From an uncultured cyanobacterium (lineage in GTDB: Bacteria; Cyanobacteriota; Cyanobacteriia; PCC-6307; Cyanobiaceae), in the NCBI GenBank assembly GCA_903935205.1, contig CAIZQU010000003.1:1-64000 (forward strand): 64,000 nucleotides of DNA. The letters run 5' to 3'. The notes beneath the pieces are model-generated. The model worked only from the letters and a program-made list of their open reading frames with translations, was not told the origin of the DNA and ran no database searches. Shown piece after piece: positions 18,384-26,974 of the stretch (position 1 is the stretch's first letter; every line of letters starts with the position of its first letter). The translations under genes were made by a program, and so were the position numbers.

Positions 18384-19529
18384 ATGGCCTTTGGCGACTG
18401 GATCGGAACCTTCGGCAGAGCCCAGTCGACGGACCTCAGCAGCGACCTGGAGCGGGGCTATGAGGCGGCCCTTGAGATCCAGAGCATCGAGCTGGAGCAC
18501 TACAACGACAGACCGGTGCGGCCGGAACTTGAGCTCCGCATCCCTCGCCAGGTGCAGGCCCAGGTGCTGCGGCGCTTCCGTGTCGCCAGCCAGATCTGCC
18601 AGCAGGCCCTCCAGAGCGTTGAGCCTTATCGCAAAGAACTCTCCGGCCAGGAGCTGCGTCAGCTGCAGTTGATCGAATCGGTGATGGAGCGCTACGACCC
18701 CCGTCGCAGGCCATTGCCGACCCTCAGCCGCGCCCCCGAGGTTCTGCCCCGCAGTCTGATGGGAGTGGTTGACCAGGTGCGGCGGCAGCTCGATCCGGAT
18801 GCGGAAGCGAGCGTGGTGGCGGGCTTCCGCCGCCGCCGCGATTCCACCCTGGTCTCCCTGCGAATCCTGCTGCTGCTGGTGCTGGTGCCGTTGCTGGTGC
18901 AGCAGGTGAGCCATAGCTATGTGATTTCACCGCTTGTTGATCGCTACGCTCCTGCAACACCCCTGCTGAACTACTCACGGCCCCACATGGATGAGCGGGC
19001 CGTCGAGAAGCTGCGAGCCTTCAAAGCCGAACTCGAATTCGATTCCCTACTCAATAATAAGAGCCTTCCCGACCAGGAGGAATTGCAGAAGCGTCTGGCC
19101 GAAAAAGCTCAGGAGCTCAAGAAAGAGGCCACCGAGGAGGGCAACCACGCCATCAAAAACATCCTCGCCGATGTGATGGCCTTCATCGCCTTCGTTCTTG
19201 TCTGCTGGTTCGGCCAGCGTGATATCCAGGTGCTGAGGGGTTTTCTCGATGAGGTTGTCTATGGCCTAAGCGACAGCGCCAAGGCCTTTGCCATCATCCT
19301 GTTCACCGATATCTTCGTTGGCTTCCACAGCCCCGAGGGCTGGACAGTGCTGTTGGATGGCATCGCTCACCATCTTGGTCTTCCTGCGCGGGAGAACTTC
19401 ATCATGCTGTTCATTGCCACCTTCCCGGTGGTACTGGCCACCATTTTCAAGTACTGGATTTTCCGCTATCTCAACCGCGTCTCCCCTTCCTCGGTGGCCA
19501 CCCTGCGCAACATGAATGGCGGTGGCTGA
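18384..19529 (+). CDS. pxcA: Proton extrusion protein PxcA (CemA/YCF10 family)
   Basis: A 381-residue inner-membrane protein needed for light-dependent proton extrusion in cyanobacteria and related to plastid CemA. A soluble helical N-terminus (~1-150) opens with MAFGDWIGTFGRA. The first membrane helix is at ~165-185 (SLRILLLLVLVPLLVQQ), a charged coiled-coil follows at ~215-255, and three helices complete the CemA domain with GFHSPEGWTVLLDGIAHHLGLP and TFPVVLATIFKYWIFRYLNRVSPSSVATL. The ATG at 18384 was preferred because the upstream extension overlaps the previous gene's end. The last 14 bases overlap cobU. Confidence 0.9.
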   Translation: MAFGDWIGTFGRAQSTDLSSDLERGYEAALEIQSIELEHYNDRPVRPELELRIPRQVQAQVLRRFRVASQICQQALQSVEPYRKELSGQELRQLQLIESVMERYDPRRRPLPTLSRAPEVLPRSLMGVVDQVRRQLDPDAEASVVAGFRRRRDSTLVSLRILLLLVLVPLLVQQVSHSYVISPLVDRYAPATPLLNYSRPHMDERAVEKLRAFKAELEFDSLLNNKSLPDQEELQKRLAEKAQELKKEATEEGNHAIKNILADVMAFIAFVLVCWFGQRDIQVLRGFLDEVVYGLSDSAKAFAIILFTDIFVGFHSPEGWTVLLDGIAHHLGLPARENFIMLFIATFPVVLATIFKYWIFRYLNRVSPSSVATLRNMNGGG

Positions 19530-20079
19530 TTCCCTGTCCCGTCTGACTTTGATCAGCGGACCGGCCGGCAGCGGCAAGAGCCGCTGGGCCGAGCATCTCG
19601 CCGAGCGCTCCGGCCTGGCGGTCCACTATCTGGCCACCGGCCCCCAGGCCAGCGGCGATGCCTCCTGGCAGCGGCGCTTGGAACGCCACCGCCGCCGCCG
19701 GCCGGCCAGCTGGCGCTGTCTGGAGGTGGGCGGCGCCCTGCAGGAGGGGTTGGCGGCCCTGCCCGCGGCGGATCTGGCCCTGGTCGATTCCCTGGGCACC
19801 TGGGTGGCCGCCCACCTCGATTGCAGCGACTCTGGCTGGGAACGGCTTGGCGTTGGCTTGGTGGAGGAGCTGCGCCGACCGGGGGGGCCGGTGTTGATGG
19901 TGATCGAGGAATGCGGCTGGGGGGTGGTCCCCGCGACCGCGATTGGCGGGCTGTTCCGGGAGCGGCTGGCGGCACTGCAAAGGCGACTGGGCGAGGGCTG
20001 CGCCACCTCTTGGCTGGTGCTGCAGGGTCGTGCCCTCAACCTGCACCAGCTCGGCCTGGCGGTCCCTGCGGAGGCCTGA
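19516..20079 (+). CDS. cobU: Adenosylcobinamide kinase / adenosylcobinamide-phosphate guanylyltransferase
   Basis: Bifunctional enzyme of the nucleotide-loop step of cobalamin synthesis: it phosphorylates adenosylcobinamide, then adds GMP. It is 187 residues with a P-loop GPAGSGKSRWAE (~14-25), a second strand VHYLATG, the Walker-B-like ALVDSLGTWVAA, and the conserved VIEECGWGVVP. It overlaps the pxcA 3' end by 14 bases in another frame and is followed by trmL after 3 bases, so it is part of the same transcript. It fits with the B12 riboswitch 7 kb away. Confidence 0.9.
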   Translation: MAVADSLSRLTLISGPAGSGKSRWAEHLAERSGLAVHYLATGPQASGDASWQRRLERHRRRRPASWRCLEVGGALQEGLAALPAADLALVDSLGTWVAAHLDCSDSGWERLGVGLVEELRRPGGPVLMVIEECGWGVVPATAIGGLFRERLAALQRRLGEGCATSWLVLQGRALNLHQLGLAVPAEA

Positions 20080-20082
20080 ACC

Positions 20083-20583
20083 ATGCCAAGGGTGGTGCTG
20101 TTCCAACCGGAGATCCCACCAAACACCGGCAACGTGGCCCGCACCTGCGCCGCCACGGCCAGCGACCTGCACCTGATCGAACCGCTCGGATTCAGCCTGG
20201 AGGACCGCTATCTGCGCCGGGCTGGCCTGGATTACTGGCCCCTGGTGCGCCTGCACCGCCACCGGGATGGAGCGGCCTTCCTGAAGGAACAGGGGCGGCT
20301 GGGGGGTCGGTTGGTGGCCCTCAGCGCCCGAGCCAACGGCGACTACACCCTGTTTCCATTCGAGGACGACGACTGGCTGCTGTTCGGGCGGGAGAGCGAT
20401 GGGCTGCCCCAGGGGCTGCTGGAACGGGCGGATGCCCGTCTGACGATCCCGATGGCGATGGCTGCACAGCAGGACCAGGCAGGGGTGCGCAGCCTCAACC
20501 TCTCGGTGGCCGTGGGGGTGGTGCTGTTCGAGGCCCTGCGCCAGCTGCGCGCCAGGCCCCCCGCCAGCGGCAGCGTGACCTGA
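20083..20583 (+). CDS. trmL: tRNA (cytidine(34)-2'-O)-methyltransferase
   Basis: SPOUT-class 2'-O-methyltransferase acting at the wobble position of certain leucine tRNAs, 166 residues. Motifs: N-terminal VLFQPEIPPNTGNVARTC (motif 1), LFGRESDGLPQGLL (motif 2, knot) and SLNLSVAVGVVLFEALRQL (motif 3), which together form the trefoil knot that binds SAM. It starts 3 bases after cobU. Confidence 0.93.
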   Translation: MPRVVLFQPEIPPNTGNVARTCAATASDLHLIEPLGFSLEDRYLRRAGLDYWPLVRLHRHRDGAAFLKEQGRLGGRLVALSARANGDYTLFPFEDDDWLLFGRESDGLPQGLLERADARLTIPMAMAAQQDQAGVRSLNLSVAVGVVLFEALRQLRARPPASGSVT

Positions 20584-20725
20584 GGGGCCCGAAGCCAGAT
20601 CTGGTGGGCAAGCCAGCGGATTCCGTCGCCTTCAGCACTTGTGCCCCCGCTGTGGACCGGTTACTGTCTGCCGGTCGCGTGGATGTCGGCTTCTCCACGG
20701 GATTTGTCCAACGGGTGAACTCTGC

Positions 20726-21706
20726 ATGAAGCCTTTCCGGTCCATCCTTCCTCTGCTGCTCGTCGCTCCGGCCGCGTTCCCCTTGGTGAGCGCGATCGCC
20801 AGCAACCCCAAGGTTCTGGGTGATCCCAGCGATCTCCTGCCTCTGGTGGATTCAGCCTCAGGGCCCCTGGATGTTCCGCAGAGCCCCGCCGCTGCCGAAC
20901 CGGTCGGTGCCGGAGAAACCGCCTCCGACCCTCCGTCGGCCCCTGCCGCGGTGGCGATGCCGGCGAATGAAACACCCCCGACCGCAACCGACGCCACCCT
21001 TCTTGCCCTGGAACCTTCCACCGGCTCCCGGGGTCCCATTCCTGCCCCCCCGGAACCGGTGAATCCTTCGGCGGTCGTCCGCCTCGGCGACACCCTGCTC
21101 AAGATCTCGCAGCGTTACGGAATCACGATCACCGAGTTGCTGCGCCTCAATCCAGGTCTCGATACAGCTCGGCTGGTGGTGGGCAGCCAGATCCAGGTGG
21201 CCCGATCCGCAACCGGACGCTCCCGCATGCTCCTCGGCCTGGCCCCGGTTGGCAGTGGTGGGCTGAGCTGGCCTGAACTGCCAAGGTTTGCAGAGGAGCG
21301 GAACGGCACGCCGAATTCCCTGGGCGGCAGCTTCCTCTGGCCGGCAGAAGGCATCTTCACGTCAGGCTATGGCTGGCGCTGGGGGCGCATGCACAAGGGC
21401 ATCGATATCGCCAACAACGTCGGCACACCGATCAAGGCGGCGGCGGCTGGTCAGGTGACCTTCTCCGGCTGGCACGACGGTGGCTACGGCTATCTGGTGG
21501 AAATCACCCATGCTGATGGCACCCTGACCCGCTATGCCCACAACAGCATGCTGCTGGTGCGAGAGGGTGAAGCGGTCGAACAGGGCACGGTGATCAGCCG
21601 CATGGGCAGCACTGGACGCAGCACCGGCCCCCATCTGCATTTTGAGGTGGTTCCTCCTGGCCAGGGTGCCATGAATCCCCTGCTGGTCCTGCCGCCCCGG
21701 GCCTGA
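20726..21706 (+). CDS. LysM and M23 peptidase domain protein
   Basis: A 326-residue exported peptidoglycan-binding protein. Parts: signal peptide (~1-25, LPLLLVAPAAFPLVSAIA), a Pro/Ala-rich spacer, one LysM domain (~112-155, VRLGDTLLKISQRYGITITELLRLNPGL), and a C-terminal M23 lysostaphin-type domain (~220-320). The M23 domain has the metal ligands in HKGID and HLHFE plus RYAHNS, so the Zn site looks intact and endopeptidase activity is plausible. The frame is open upstream to 20639, but the ATG at 20726 precedes the signal peptide. Confidence 0.9.
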   Translation: MKPFRSILPLLLVAPAAFPLVSAIASNPKVLGDPSDLLPLVDSASGPLDVPQSPAAAEPVGAGETASDPPSAPAAVAMPANETPPTATDATLLALEPSTGSRGPIPAPPEPVNPSAVVRLGDTLLKISQRYGITITELLRLNPGLDTARLVVGSQIQVARSATGRSRMLLGLAPVGSGGLSWPELPRFAEERNGTPNSLGGSFLWPAEGIFTSGYGWRWGRMHKGIDIANNVGTPIKAAAAGQVTFSGWHDGGYGYLVEITHADGTLTRYAHNSMLLVREGEAVEQGTVISRMGSTGRSTGPHLHFEVVPPGQGAMNPLLVLPPRA

Positions 21707-21755
21707 GCAGCCCCGGCCCCGCCCCTGCCCTCTCCAGGCCGGGGGCGCCGTCCCG

Positions 21756-21761
21756 TACAAT
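21756..21761 (+). promoter_or_regulatory. Putative -10 box of the tRNA-Met gene
   Basis: TACAAT ends 11 bases before the first base of the tRNA, which is good -10 spacing for a start just upstream of it. No convincing -35 hexamer is seen in the GC-rich sequence before it. Confidence 0.45.
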
Positions 21762-21772
21762 CAGAGGACCGC

Positions 21773-21846
21773 GGCTCGGTAGCTCAGCTGGTTAGAGCGT
21801 GGGATTCATAACCCCAAGGTCGGGAGTTCAAGTCTCCCCCGAGCCA
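21773..21846 (+). tRNA. trnM: tRNA-Met (CAU)
   Basis: A 74-base cloverleaf. The acceptor stem GGCTCGG/CCGAGCC is fully paired with discriminator A. The D arm is GCTCAGCTGGTTAGAGC, the anticodon loop is TTCATAA (anticodon CAU) on a GGG(A)/(.)CCC stem, and the T loop is GTTCAAGTC. The fully paired 1-72 position argues against initiator tRNA. Elongator Met is favoured by similarity, but the lysidine-modified tRNA-Ile(CAU) cannot be ruled out. CCA is not fully encoded. Confidence 0.93.
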
Positions 21847-22114
21847 TTCCATTGGCCACAGCAGGTTGTCGCGGCCTGCTTCCAGCATCAACCCTCCACC
21901 AACGCCATCAATCCCCAGCCACAGGATTGAATCCAGGCGTTGGGGGAGGTTTTTAGTTCTGCGGGTGCGTGTTGGATCGGGGGTAGGACGTCTCCCTGCC
22001 CGCATCTGCTCGGAGATCTTCGCCACTGGACGACCGTTCAGCAGGAAACGGCTGGGGCCTGGCCAGCAGATCCCGGATGTGCGGATGCGCTTCGGGGTCT
22101 GCTGGCCAGAAGCG

Positions 22115-22489
22115 TCAGCGCATCTCAATGGCGCTGAGCCGATCTCGAAAACTGCCGGAGCCCGGATCAGCCTCGGCAGCGGATGCGTCGAATCGATCGG
22201 CCCAGGGAGCGCTTCCAAGGCTGCCAGGGGCCTGGGTCAAGGCGTCAGGGTTCTGGACCACGACCACCTCGGCGCCGCCGACGGGGGATCGGCGGCTGCG
22301 GCTGGGACCAGCCTGGGCGCGGGCCTCGATGGCGCGGGTGAGACTGCGGCTGCGATTGGCGGCACCAACGGTCTCACCATCCTTGGGGCGGATCAGGGGG
22401 TTGCCCTTCAGATCGGACCGCACCTGATTGAGGAGCCGGAAATGGCCGGTGGTGTTGTATTTGCGGAGAACGGTGGGATCCCAGGGCAT
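22115..22489 (-). CDS. Conserved picocyanobacterial hypothetical protein
   Basis: A 124-residue protein. The first ~40 residues (MPWDPTVLRKYNTTGHFRLLNQVRSDLK...) look like a folded, conserved N-terminal segment; the remainder is Arg/Ser/Ala-rich and probably disordered, with VVVVQNPDAL in the middle. There is no signal peptide or membrane segment. It lies alone between tRNA-Met and the peroxiredoxin gene, on the opposite strand. I recognise the N-terminal type from other marine Synechococcus genomes but know no function. Confidence 0.6.
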   Translation of the reverse strand: MPWDPTVLRKYNTTGHFRLLNQVRSDLKGNPLIRPKDGETVGAANRSRSLTRAIEARAQAGPSRSRRSPVGGAEVVVVQNPDALTQAPGSLGSAPWADRFDASAAEADPGSGSFRDRLSAIEMR

Positions 22490-22730
22490 CAGGGCTGCGG
22501 CGGAAGAGCTTGGAGCTGCGTTGACGAGCCTATGGCCCCGACAACCGCAAGGGCGGAGGAAATTGTGATAGCTTGTATCGAGGCTAGTGAAAGTCGTACC
22601 GACTACGCCTTGCCCGGCCCGTGAGTTCCAGCCCGTCGCTCACTGCTCGCGCGACCACGCCAGGACTACGCGGTCGGCATGCCGCCGCGGCGGTGCCGTC
22701 CCCTGACCCTCCACCATTCCCCCAAACACC

Positions 22731-23321
22731 ATGACCCGGCTTGTCGGCCTGCCCGCCCCCGACTTCACCGCCACTGCAGTGGTTGATCAGGAATTCAAGG
22801 AGATCACGCTCTCCGACTACCGCGGCAAATACGTGGTGCTGTTCTTCTATCCTCTCGATTTCACATTCGTCTGCCCCACTGAAATCACTGCCTTCAGCGA
22901 TCGCTACGCTGATTTCACCAGCAAAAACACCGAAGTTCTGGGCGTCTCCGTCGACAGCCAGTTCAGCCATCTCGCCTGGGTTCAGACCGATCGCAAGAGC
23001 GGTGGCCTGGGCGACATCGCTTACCCCCTGGTCGCTGACCTGAAGAAAGAGATCGCCGCTGCCTACGAAGTTCTCGACGAATCCGCCGGCATCGCCCTGC
23101 GCGGCCTGTTCATCATCGATCCCGATGGTGTGATCATGCACAGCACCATCAACAACCTGCCGGTGGGTCGCAGCGTCGATGAAACCCTGCGCGTTCTGCA
23201 GGCCTTCCAGTATGTGCAGTCCCATCCCGATGAGGTTTGCCCCGCCAACTGGCAGCCTGGTGAAAAGACCATGAATCCTGACCCTGTCAAGAGCAAGGAT
23301 TTCTTCGCTGCTGTCAACTGA
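22731..23321 (+). CDS. 2-Cys peroxiredoxin
   Basis: Thiol peroxidase reducing H2O2 and alkyl hydroperoxides, recycled by thioredoxin. It is 196 residues. The peroxidatic Cys48 is in DFTFVCPTE, and the resolving Cys is in [10 protein letters not shown] near residue 170. The [14 protein letters not shown] loop and the C-terminal extension mark the typical eukaryote/cyanobacterial 2-Cys type that can be over-oxidised. It stands as a single gene with its own strong terminator 25 bases after the stop. Codon use is noticeably less GC-biased than its neighbours, as expected for a highly expressed gene. Confidence 0.96.
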   Translation: MTRLVGLPAPDFTATAVVDQEFKEITLSDYRGKYVVLFFYPLDFTFVCPTEITAFSDRYADFTSKNTEVLGVSVDSQFSHLAWVQTDRKSGGLGDIAYPLVADLKKEIAAAYEVLDESAGIALRGLFIIDPDGVIMHSTINNLPVGRSVDETLRVLQAFQYVQSHPDEVCPANWQPGEKTMNPDPVKSKDFFAAVN

Positions 23322-23345
23322 CCCAGGGACCATCTCGCGATGGCC

Positions 23346-23373
23346 AGGACCCTCCCCGGAGGGTCCTTTTTTT
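23346..23373 (+). terminator. Intrinsic terminator of the peroxiredoxin gene
   Basis: AGGACCCTCC and GGAGGGTCCT form a near-perfect GC-rich stem, directly followed by seven T residues (23367-23373). It lies 25 bases past the stop and is the clearest intrinsic terminator in the window. Confidence 0.9.
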
Positions 23374-23530
23374 GTGGAGACTGCAGTCGCCCGCTCTGCG
23401 CAGGGGATGGAGTCGGACCGGTCAGCGCCTGGAGAGAGCAGCCGGCTGCCCAAGCTGGACCCCGATGGGGCGCTGACCTCTCGGCCGCCCACCATGACAG
23501 GGCTTGCTACGGACCGGGTCCGGAGCTGGT

Positions 23531-24184
23531 TCAGCCCAACACCGAAGCCAGCAGACGCCGGCCATCAAGACCCCCGGTGGCGGGATCACAGGCGCGCTCG
23601 GGATGGGGCATCAGGCCGAGCACATTGCCCCGGGCATTGCAGAGTCCAGCCACATCGCCAACGGAACCATTGGGGTTGTCGCCATAACGCAGGACCACCT
23701 GATGGCGATCCTCCAGCTCGGCAAGACCCTGCGGATCGATCTGGAAGCGCCCCTCTCCATGGGCGATCGGCAGGGTGATCGCCTCCTCGTCGCCGTAGCT
23801 CCGCAACCAGGTGCAGGGGCCGGGGGAGACCCTCAACGGCTGGGGTTGGCAGAGAAAGTGAAGATCACGGTTGCGGGTCAGGGCCCCGGGGAGAAGACCC
23901 AGCTCGGTCAAGACCTGAAAGCCATTGCAGATGCCGAGCACCGGCCCTCCTGCAGCGGCGAAGCTGCAGACCTCCTCGAGCACCGGGGCGAAACGGGCGA
24001 TCGCACCGCAACGCAGATAGTCGCCATAGCTGAAACCACCCGGCAACACCACCGCATCGAGCCCACCCAGATCACGCTCCTCATGCCAGAGGAAGCGGGT
24101 GGGGATTCCCAGACAGCCCTCAAGGGCCCAGCGCACGTCCCGATCGCAATTGGAACCGGGAAAGACCACGATGCCGACGGTCAT
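23531..24184 (-). CDS. purQ: Phosphoribosylformylglycinamidine synthase, glutaminase subunit
   Basis: Class I glutamine amidotransferase that supplies ammonia to PurL in the fourth step of purine synthesis; 217 residues. N-terminus [13 protein letters not shown], oxyanion strand [15 protein letters not shown], nucleophile Cys in VLGICNGFQ (~85), and the catalytic His-Glu in GLMPHPERA. It overlaps purS by 4 bases (ATGA). purL is not in the window. Confidence 0.96.
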   Translation of the reverse strand: MTVGIVVFPGSNCDRDVRWALEGCLGIPTRFLWHEERDLGGLDAVVLPGGFSYGDYLRCGAIARFAPVLEEVCSFAAAGGPVLGICNGFQVLTELGLLPGALTRNRDLHFLCQPQPLRVSPGPCTWLRSYGDEEAITLPIAHGEGRFQIDPQGLAELEDRHQVVLRYGDNPNGSVGDVAGLCNARGNVLGLMPHPERACDPATGGLDGRRLLASVLG

Positions 24185-24456
24185 CGCCCTTCCTCGGACC
24201 CATCCTGGAGTTCGAGGCGCCAGTCCTCGATCACCGGGTTGGCCAGCAGGCGGTCCCCGAGCCGTTCGAGCCGCTCCCGGGCCGCCGCCGGATCCGGGGC
24301 CTCCAGCTCCACCTCGATCGCCTTACCGATGCGCAGGCGCCGAACCCCCTCGATCCCCAGGCGGGCGGCGGCGGCCCGAGTGGCCTCGCCGGCGGGGTCG
24401 AGCACCGAAGGTCGCAGCGAAACCAGAACACGGGCTTGGTACAGAGGCACCGGCAT
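24181..24456 (-). CDS. purS: Phosphoribosylformylglycinamidine synthase subunit PurS
   Basis: Small dimeric subunit that joins PurQ and PurL in the three-part FGAM synthase; 91 residues. Typical elements are [21 protein letters not shown] near the N-terminus, [15 protein letters not shown] in the middle and [14 protein letters not shown] at the end. The start at 24456 is chosen for the family length, since the frame is open further upstream. It is translationally coupled to purQ. Confidence 0.93.
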   Translation of the reverse strand: MPVPLYQARVLVSLRPSVLDPAGEATRAAAARLGIEGVRRLRIGKAIEVELEAPDPAAARERLERLGDRLLANPVIEDWRLELQDGSEEGR

Positions 24457-24538
24457 CAGGCGAATGCTCCGATCCTCGCAGCCCACCTCCCAGCCGGCCG
24501 GATCCGATCCATGGTGGAGGCAGCTGCAGCCGCCAGCC

Positions 24539-24892
24539 GTGGCCCGTGCCGTCGGCCGAATCACCGCAGCGGCGGCCCTGGTGATGGTGCTGCAGGGTGC
24601 CGGGGCCGGGCTGACCCATGGGGCCGCCAGCCCCTCCAGCACAGGCCTGCCCCTGGAGTGCCGCCTGGGCGATGGCCCCTGGCAGGCCTGCTGGATGGAG
24701 GTGATCGAGGTCGGCCGCCACTGGGTGCTGCGGATCGGCCATCGCCATCTGGAATTCCGTCACGATGGCCGCGGCGTGTTGAGGATGCAGCGCGATGGCG
24801 GTCCCTGGCGCACGGTGACCGGTCGCTGGCAGCAGCCGGGAGACCTCTGCTGGGATGGCCTCTGCGCCCGGGGAGACATCCCCCTGGACTGA
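24539..24892 (+). CDS. Exported conserved hypothetical protein
   Basis: A 117-residue protein with a hydrophobic N-terminal export signal (~8-28, ITAAAALVMVLQGAGAGLTHG). The small mature domain is rich in Trp and paired basic residues: PLECRLGDGPWQACWMEVIEVG, HWVLRIGHRHLEFRHDG, WRTVTGRWQQPGDLCWDGLC. Four Cys could form two disulfides outside the membrane. It starts at GTG 24539, divergent from purS across 82 bases; an ATG about 16 codons later would shorten the signal. Function unknown. Confidence 0.6.
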   Translation: MARAVGRITAAAALVMVLQGAGAGLTHGAASPSSTGLPLECRLGDGPWQACWMEVIEVGRHWVLRIGHRHLEFRHDGRGVLRMQRDGGPWRTVTGRWQQPGDLCWDGLCARGDIPLD

Positions 24893-25031
24893 CCCCCTGG
24901 ATCAGCGGCCACCCAGCCCCGTGGAAACCCCAGACCCTGTTGCGGGGAGCGGGAAGAGAAAACCCGGAGACCGACCCTGATCAGAAGGCGAGGCTGACGC
25001 TGATCACCAGCGAGGGCGCCGGGGCGATCGT

Positions 25032-26132
25032 TCAGAGGGCAGCGCAGGCGCGCTCCAGGCGCTCCGCATCGGCTGCGGCGCCAAGGACCACCAGCTCCAG
25101 ACCCGGTTCAGCGGAGGATGAACCCTCGGGGAGACCGCCTTCGAACCAGCATTCAAGCCTCGGGCCGACCGCCTGGATCTGCAGAGGAAGGGAGCGGCCC
25201 TCCAGGTTGAGCCGACCCTTGAGCCGCAGCACAGGCTGATCGCGGATCAGCTGGCGCAGGCGGAGCTCCAGATCCGCTCGGTCCCAGAGGCCGCTGCGAC
25301 GGACCACCACCGCATGCATGGCCACATGGGCGTGATCGTGGTCGCCGTGATGATTGTGGTGGTCCTGGTGGTCCTGGTGGTCGTGGTCGTCCGCAGCGGC
25401 GTACTGCGGCCTGGCCGAATCCTCTCCGCTGGGCTGCAGCCGGCCCGACTGGGCCAGCAGCAACGCGGGGTCGATCCGACCGCGGCTCATCGGAAGCAGG
25501 GTTGTGCCGGGCCGCACCTTGGGGCGCAGGGCGGTGATCACCCGATCGAGATCTCCTGCATCCAGGGCATCCGCCCGGCTGACCAGCACCAGATCAGCAG
25601 CCTGCAGCTGGTCCTCGAACAGGTCCTCGATCGCCCGGATGTGGTCCAGGCTGGGATCGGCCTGGCGTTGGGCCTCCATGGCCCTGGCATCGCCCACCAC
25701 ATGGCCCGCGGCCAGGGCTTCGCCATCCACCACGGTGACCACCGCCTGGACCCTGGTCCGGGCCCGGATCTCCGGCCAGCCAAAGGCCGCAACCAGGGGC
25801 TCAGGCAAGGCCAGACCACTGGTTTCAACGACGATGCCATCAAGCTGGTCGGCCTTTTCCAGCAGGCGGGTCATCGTGGGCAGAAACTCCTCCTGCACGG
25901 TGCAACAGAGGCAACCGTTGGCCAGCTCGACCAACCGGCCCTCCAGTTCGTCGGCCGGACAGAAGCCACAGGCCGCCAGCAACTCGCCATCGATTCCGAG
26001 CTCGCCGAACTCGTTGACCAGGACCGCCAGCCTCTGGCCACTGGCCAGAAGCAGATGGCGCAGCAGGGTGGTCTTGCCGGCTCCGAGGAAGCCGGTCACC
26101 ACGGTGACCGGAAGACGCGTTGGGGACACCAT
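25032..26132 (-). CDS. cobW: CobW/COG0523 family GTPase with histidine-rich linker
   Basis: G3E-class P-loop GTPase of the metal-chaperone type, 366 residues. P-loop GFLGAGKTTLL (~11-21), the metal-binding CxCC motif GCLCC (~68-72), Walker B IVVETSGLALPEP, and base-recognition VLVSRADALD. The C-terminal CobW_C domain (~275-360) has LRLKGRLNLEG. Between the domains lies a linker of alternating His and Asp (~240-262), a likely metal-binding tail. It starts five bases after hupE in the same operon under a B12 riboswitch, which points to cobalt handling for cobalamin; other COG0523 proteins serve zinc or nickel, so the metal is inferred. Confidence 0.88.
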   Translation of the reverse strand: MVSPTRLPVTVVTGFLGAGKTTLLRHLLLASGQRLAVLVNEFGELGIDGELLAACGFCPADELEGRLVELANGCLCCTVQEEFLPTMTRLLEKADQLDGIVVETSGLALPEPLVAAFGWPEIRARTRVQAVVTVVDGEALAAGHVVGDARAMEAQRQADPSLDHIRAIEDLFEDQLQAADLVLVSRADALDAGDLDRVITALRPKVRPGTTLLPMSRGRIDPALLLAQSGRLQPSGEDSARPQYAAADDHDHQDHQDHHNHHGDHDHAHVAMHAVVVRRSGLWDRADLELRLRQLIRDQPVLRLKGRLNLEGRSLPLQIQAVGPRLECWFEGGLPEGSSSAEPGLELVVLGAAADAERLERACAAL

Positions 26133-26137
26133 GGCGG

Positions 26138-26794
26138 TCAACCCACCAGGGCGGACCAGGTCCAGGCGGCACCGCAACCAAGAAGTGCGGCCGCGAGGAT
26201 CCGCACGGTGCCGTTCGACAGGGACGCGGCGAAGGTTCGCAGGCCGCCAAGGGCAAGCAACAGCAGCAGGCCCTGACTGATCAGCAAGCCGAGCAGATAG
26301 GAGCCGATCGGAGCAGCATTCCAGCCAAGCACCGTGGCGCTCAACACATAGCCATGCATCGCGAAGGCCGGAAGCAGCACCAGGGGGTGGAGACGACCGA
26401 GCAACACCAGGCCCACCACCACCAAGGTGAAGGCCACCAAGGCCTCGGCAGCAGGCAGGCCGGGCAGCAGCAAGCCCATGCCGGAGCCGGCCAGACCCAC
26501 GACCAGCAGGGCGAGCATCCAGACGCTGCGCTGGCGCCAGCCAACCATCGACAGGGCCAGCAAGAAGAGAAGGTGGTCAGGGCCGATGACCGGATGGGCC
26601 AGACCGCTCATCAATCCGAGCAGGGGGGTGGGCCGTTCCTGCAGAAAATCGATCAGGTGGTGGGCCTGGGCGCCGGACGGAGCGAGCAACAGGAGCACCG
26701 GGATCAGCAGAGCTGGCGAGAGCCGGCGCAGGAGCGGAGCGGCAAGCGCAGGGGAACGGGCGACAAGGGTCTGAAACCCCGTGGATGACGACAT
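26138..26794 (-). CDS. hupE: HupE/UreJ family predicted metal permease
   Basis: A 218-residue inner-membrane protein with an N-terminal export signal ending APSGAQAHH and about six to seven hydrophobic helices. The first helix pair holds the family signature HPVIGPDHLLFLLALS (~80-95), where the His/Asp residues are thought to bind Ni or Co. The start at 26794 is the ATG 44 bases after the B12 box; an upstream in-frame extension would lie inside the riboswitch and is rejected. Operon with cobW. A B12 leader makes cobalt the likely substrate. Confidence 0.85.
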   Translation of the reverse strand: MSSSTGFQTLVARSPALAAPLLRRLSPALLIPVLLLLAPSGAQAHHLIDFLQERPTPLLGLMSGLAHPVIGPDHLLFLLALSMVGWRQRSVWMLALLVVGLAGSGMGLLLPGLPAAEALVAFTLVVVGLVLLGRLHPLVLLPAFAMHGYVLSATVLGWNAAPIGSYLLGLLISQGLLLLLALGGLRTFAASLSNGTVRILAAALLGCGAAWTWSALVG

Positions 26795-26829
26795 GGTGGG
26801 GAGGGCCGGTCCGCGCCGGATGGAGAGGG

Positions 26830-26965
26830 TCGAAACCGGCGGGCGTTCTGACTGGGCCGCCCGGGCGACCTTCACAGCTGCGGGACAGTGCCGGATTGGG
26901 GAAGGACTCCCGCACCGGGCTTTCCCCGTTACCTCCGTGGGCTGATCCCCCACGAAACCGGCTGT
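26830..26965 (-). ncRNA. Cobalamin (AdoCbl) riboswitch
   Basis: Read on the minus strand, the leader contains in order a GGGGAAAGCCCGGTG...CCTTCCCC arm (26898-26927), the conserved core AATCCGGCACTGTCCCGCAGC (~26876-26897) with CTGTGAAGG, and the B12 box CAGTCAGAACGCCCGCC (26838-26854). These match the classic cobalamin riboswitch consensus in sequence and spacing. The B12 box ends 44 bases before the hupE start, and a GC-rich hairpin just before CCCTCCCCACC suggests control of translation initiation or early termination. B12 binding would be expected to shut off hupE-cobW. Confidence 0.92.
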
Positions 26966-26968
26966 AGC

Positions 26969-26974
26969 GAATCT
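26969..26974 (-). promoter_or_regulatory. Putative -10 box upstream of the B12 riboswitch
   Basis: TAGATT on the minus strand lies a few bases before the first paired region of the riboswitch, as expected if transcription starts at the aptamer's 5' edge. No strong -35 element is seen. Confidence 0.4.

Noticed and set aside
21784-22218. 144-codon minus-strand frame over tRNA-Met
   Set aside because: It reads antisense through the tRNA and the end of an unrelated gene, with no conserved features.
26138-26953. Extended HupE start at 26953
   Set aside because: It would place the N-terminus inside the B12 aptamer and add a segment without a signal peptide; the ATG at 26794 precedes a normal export signal.
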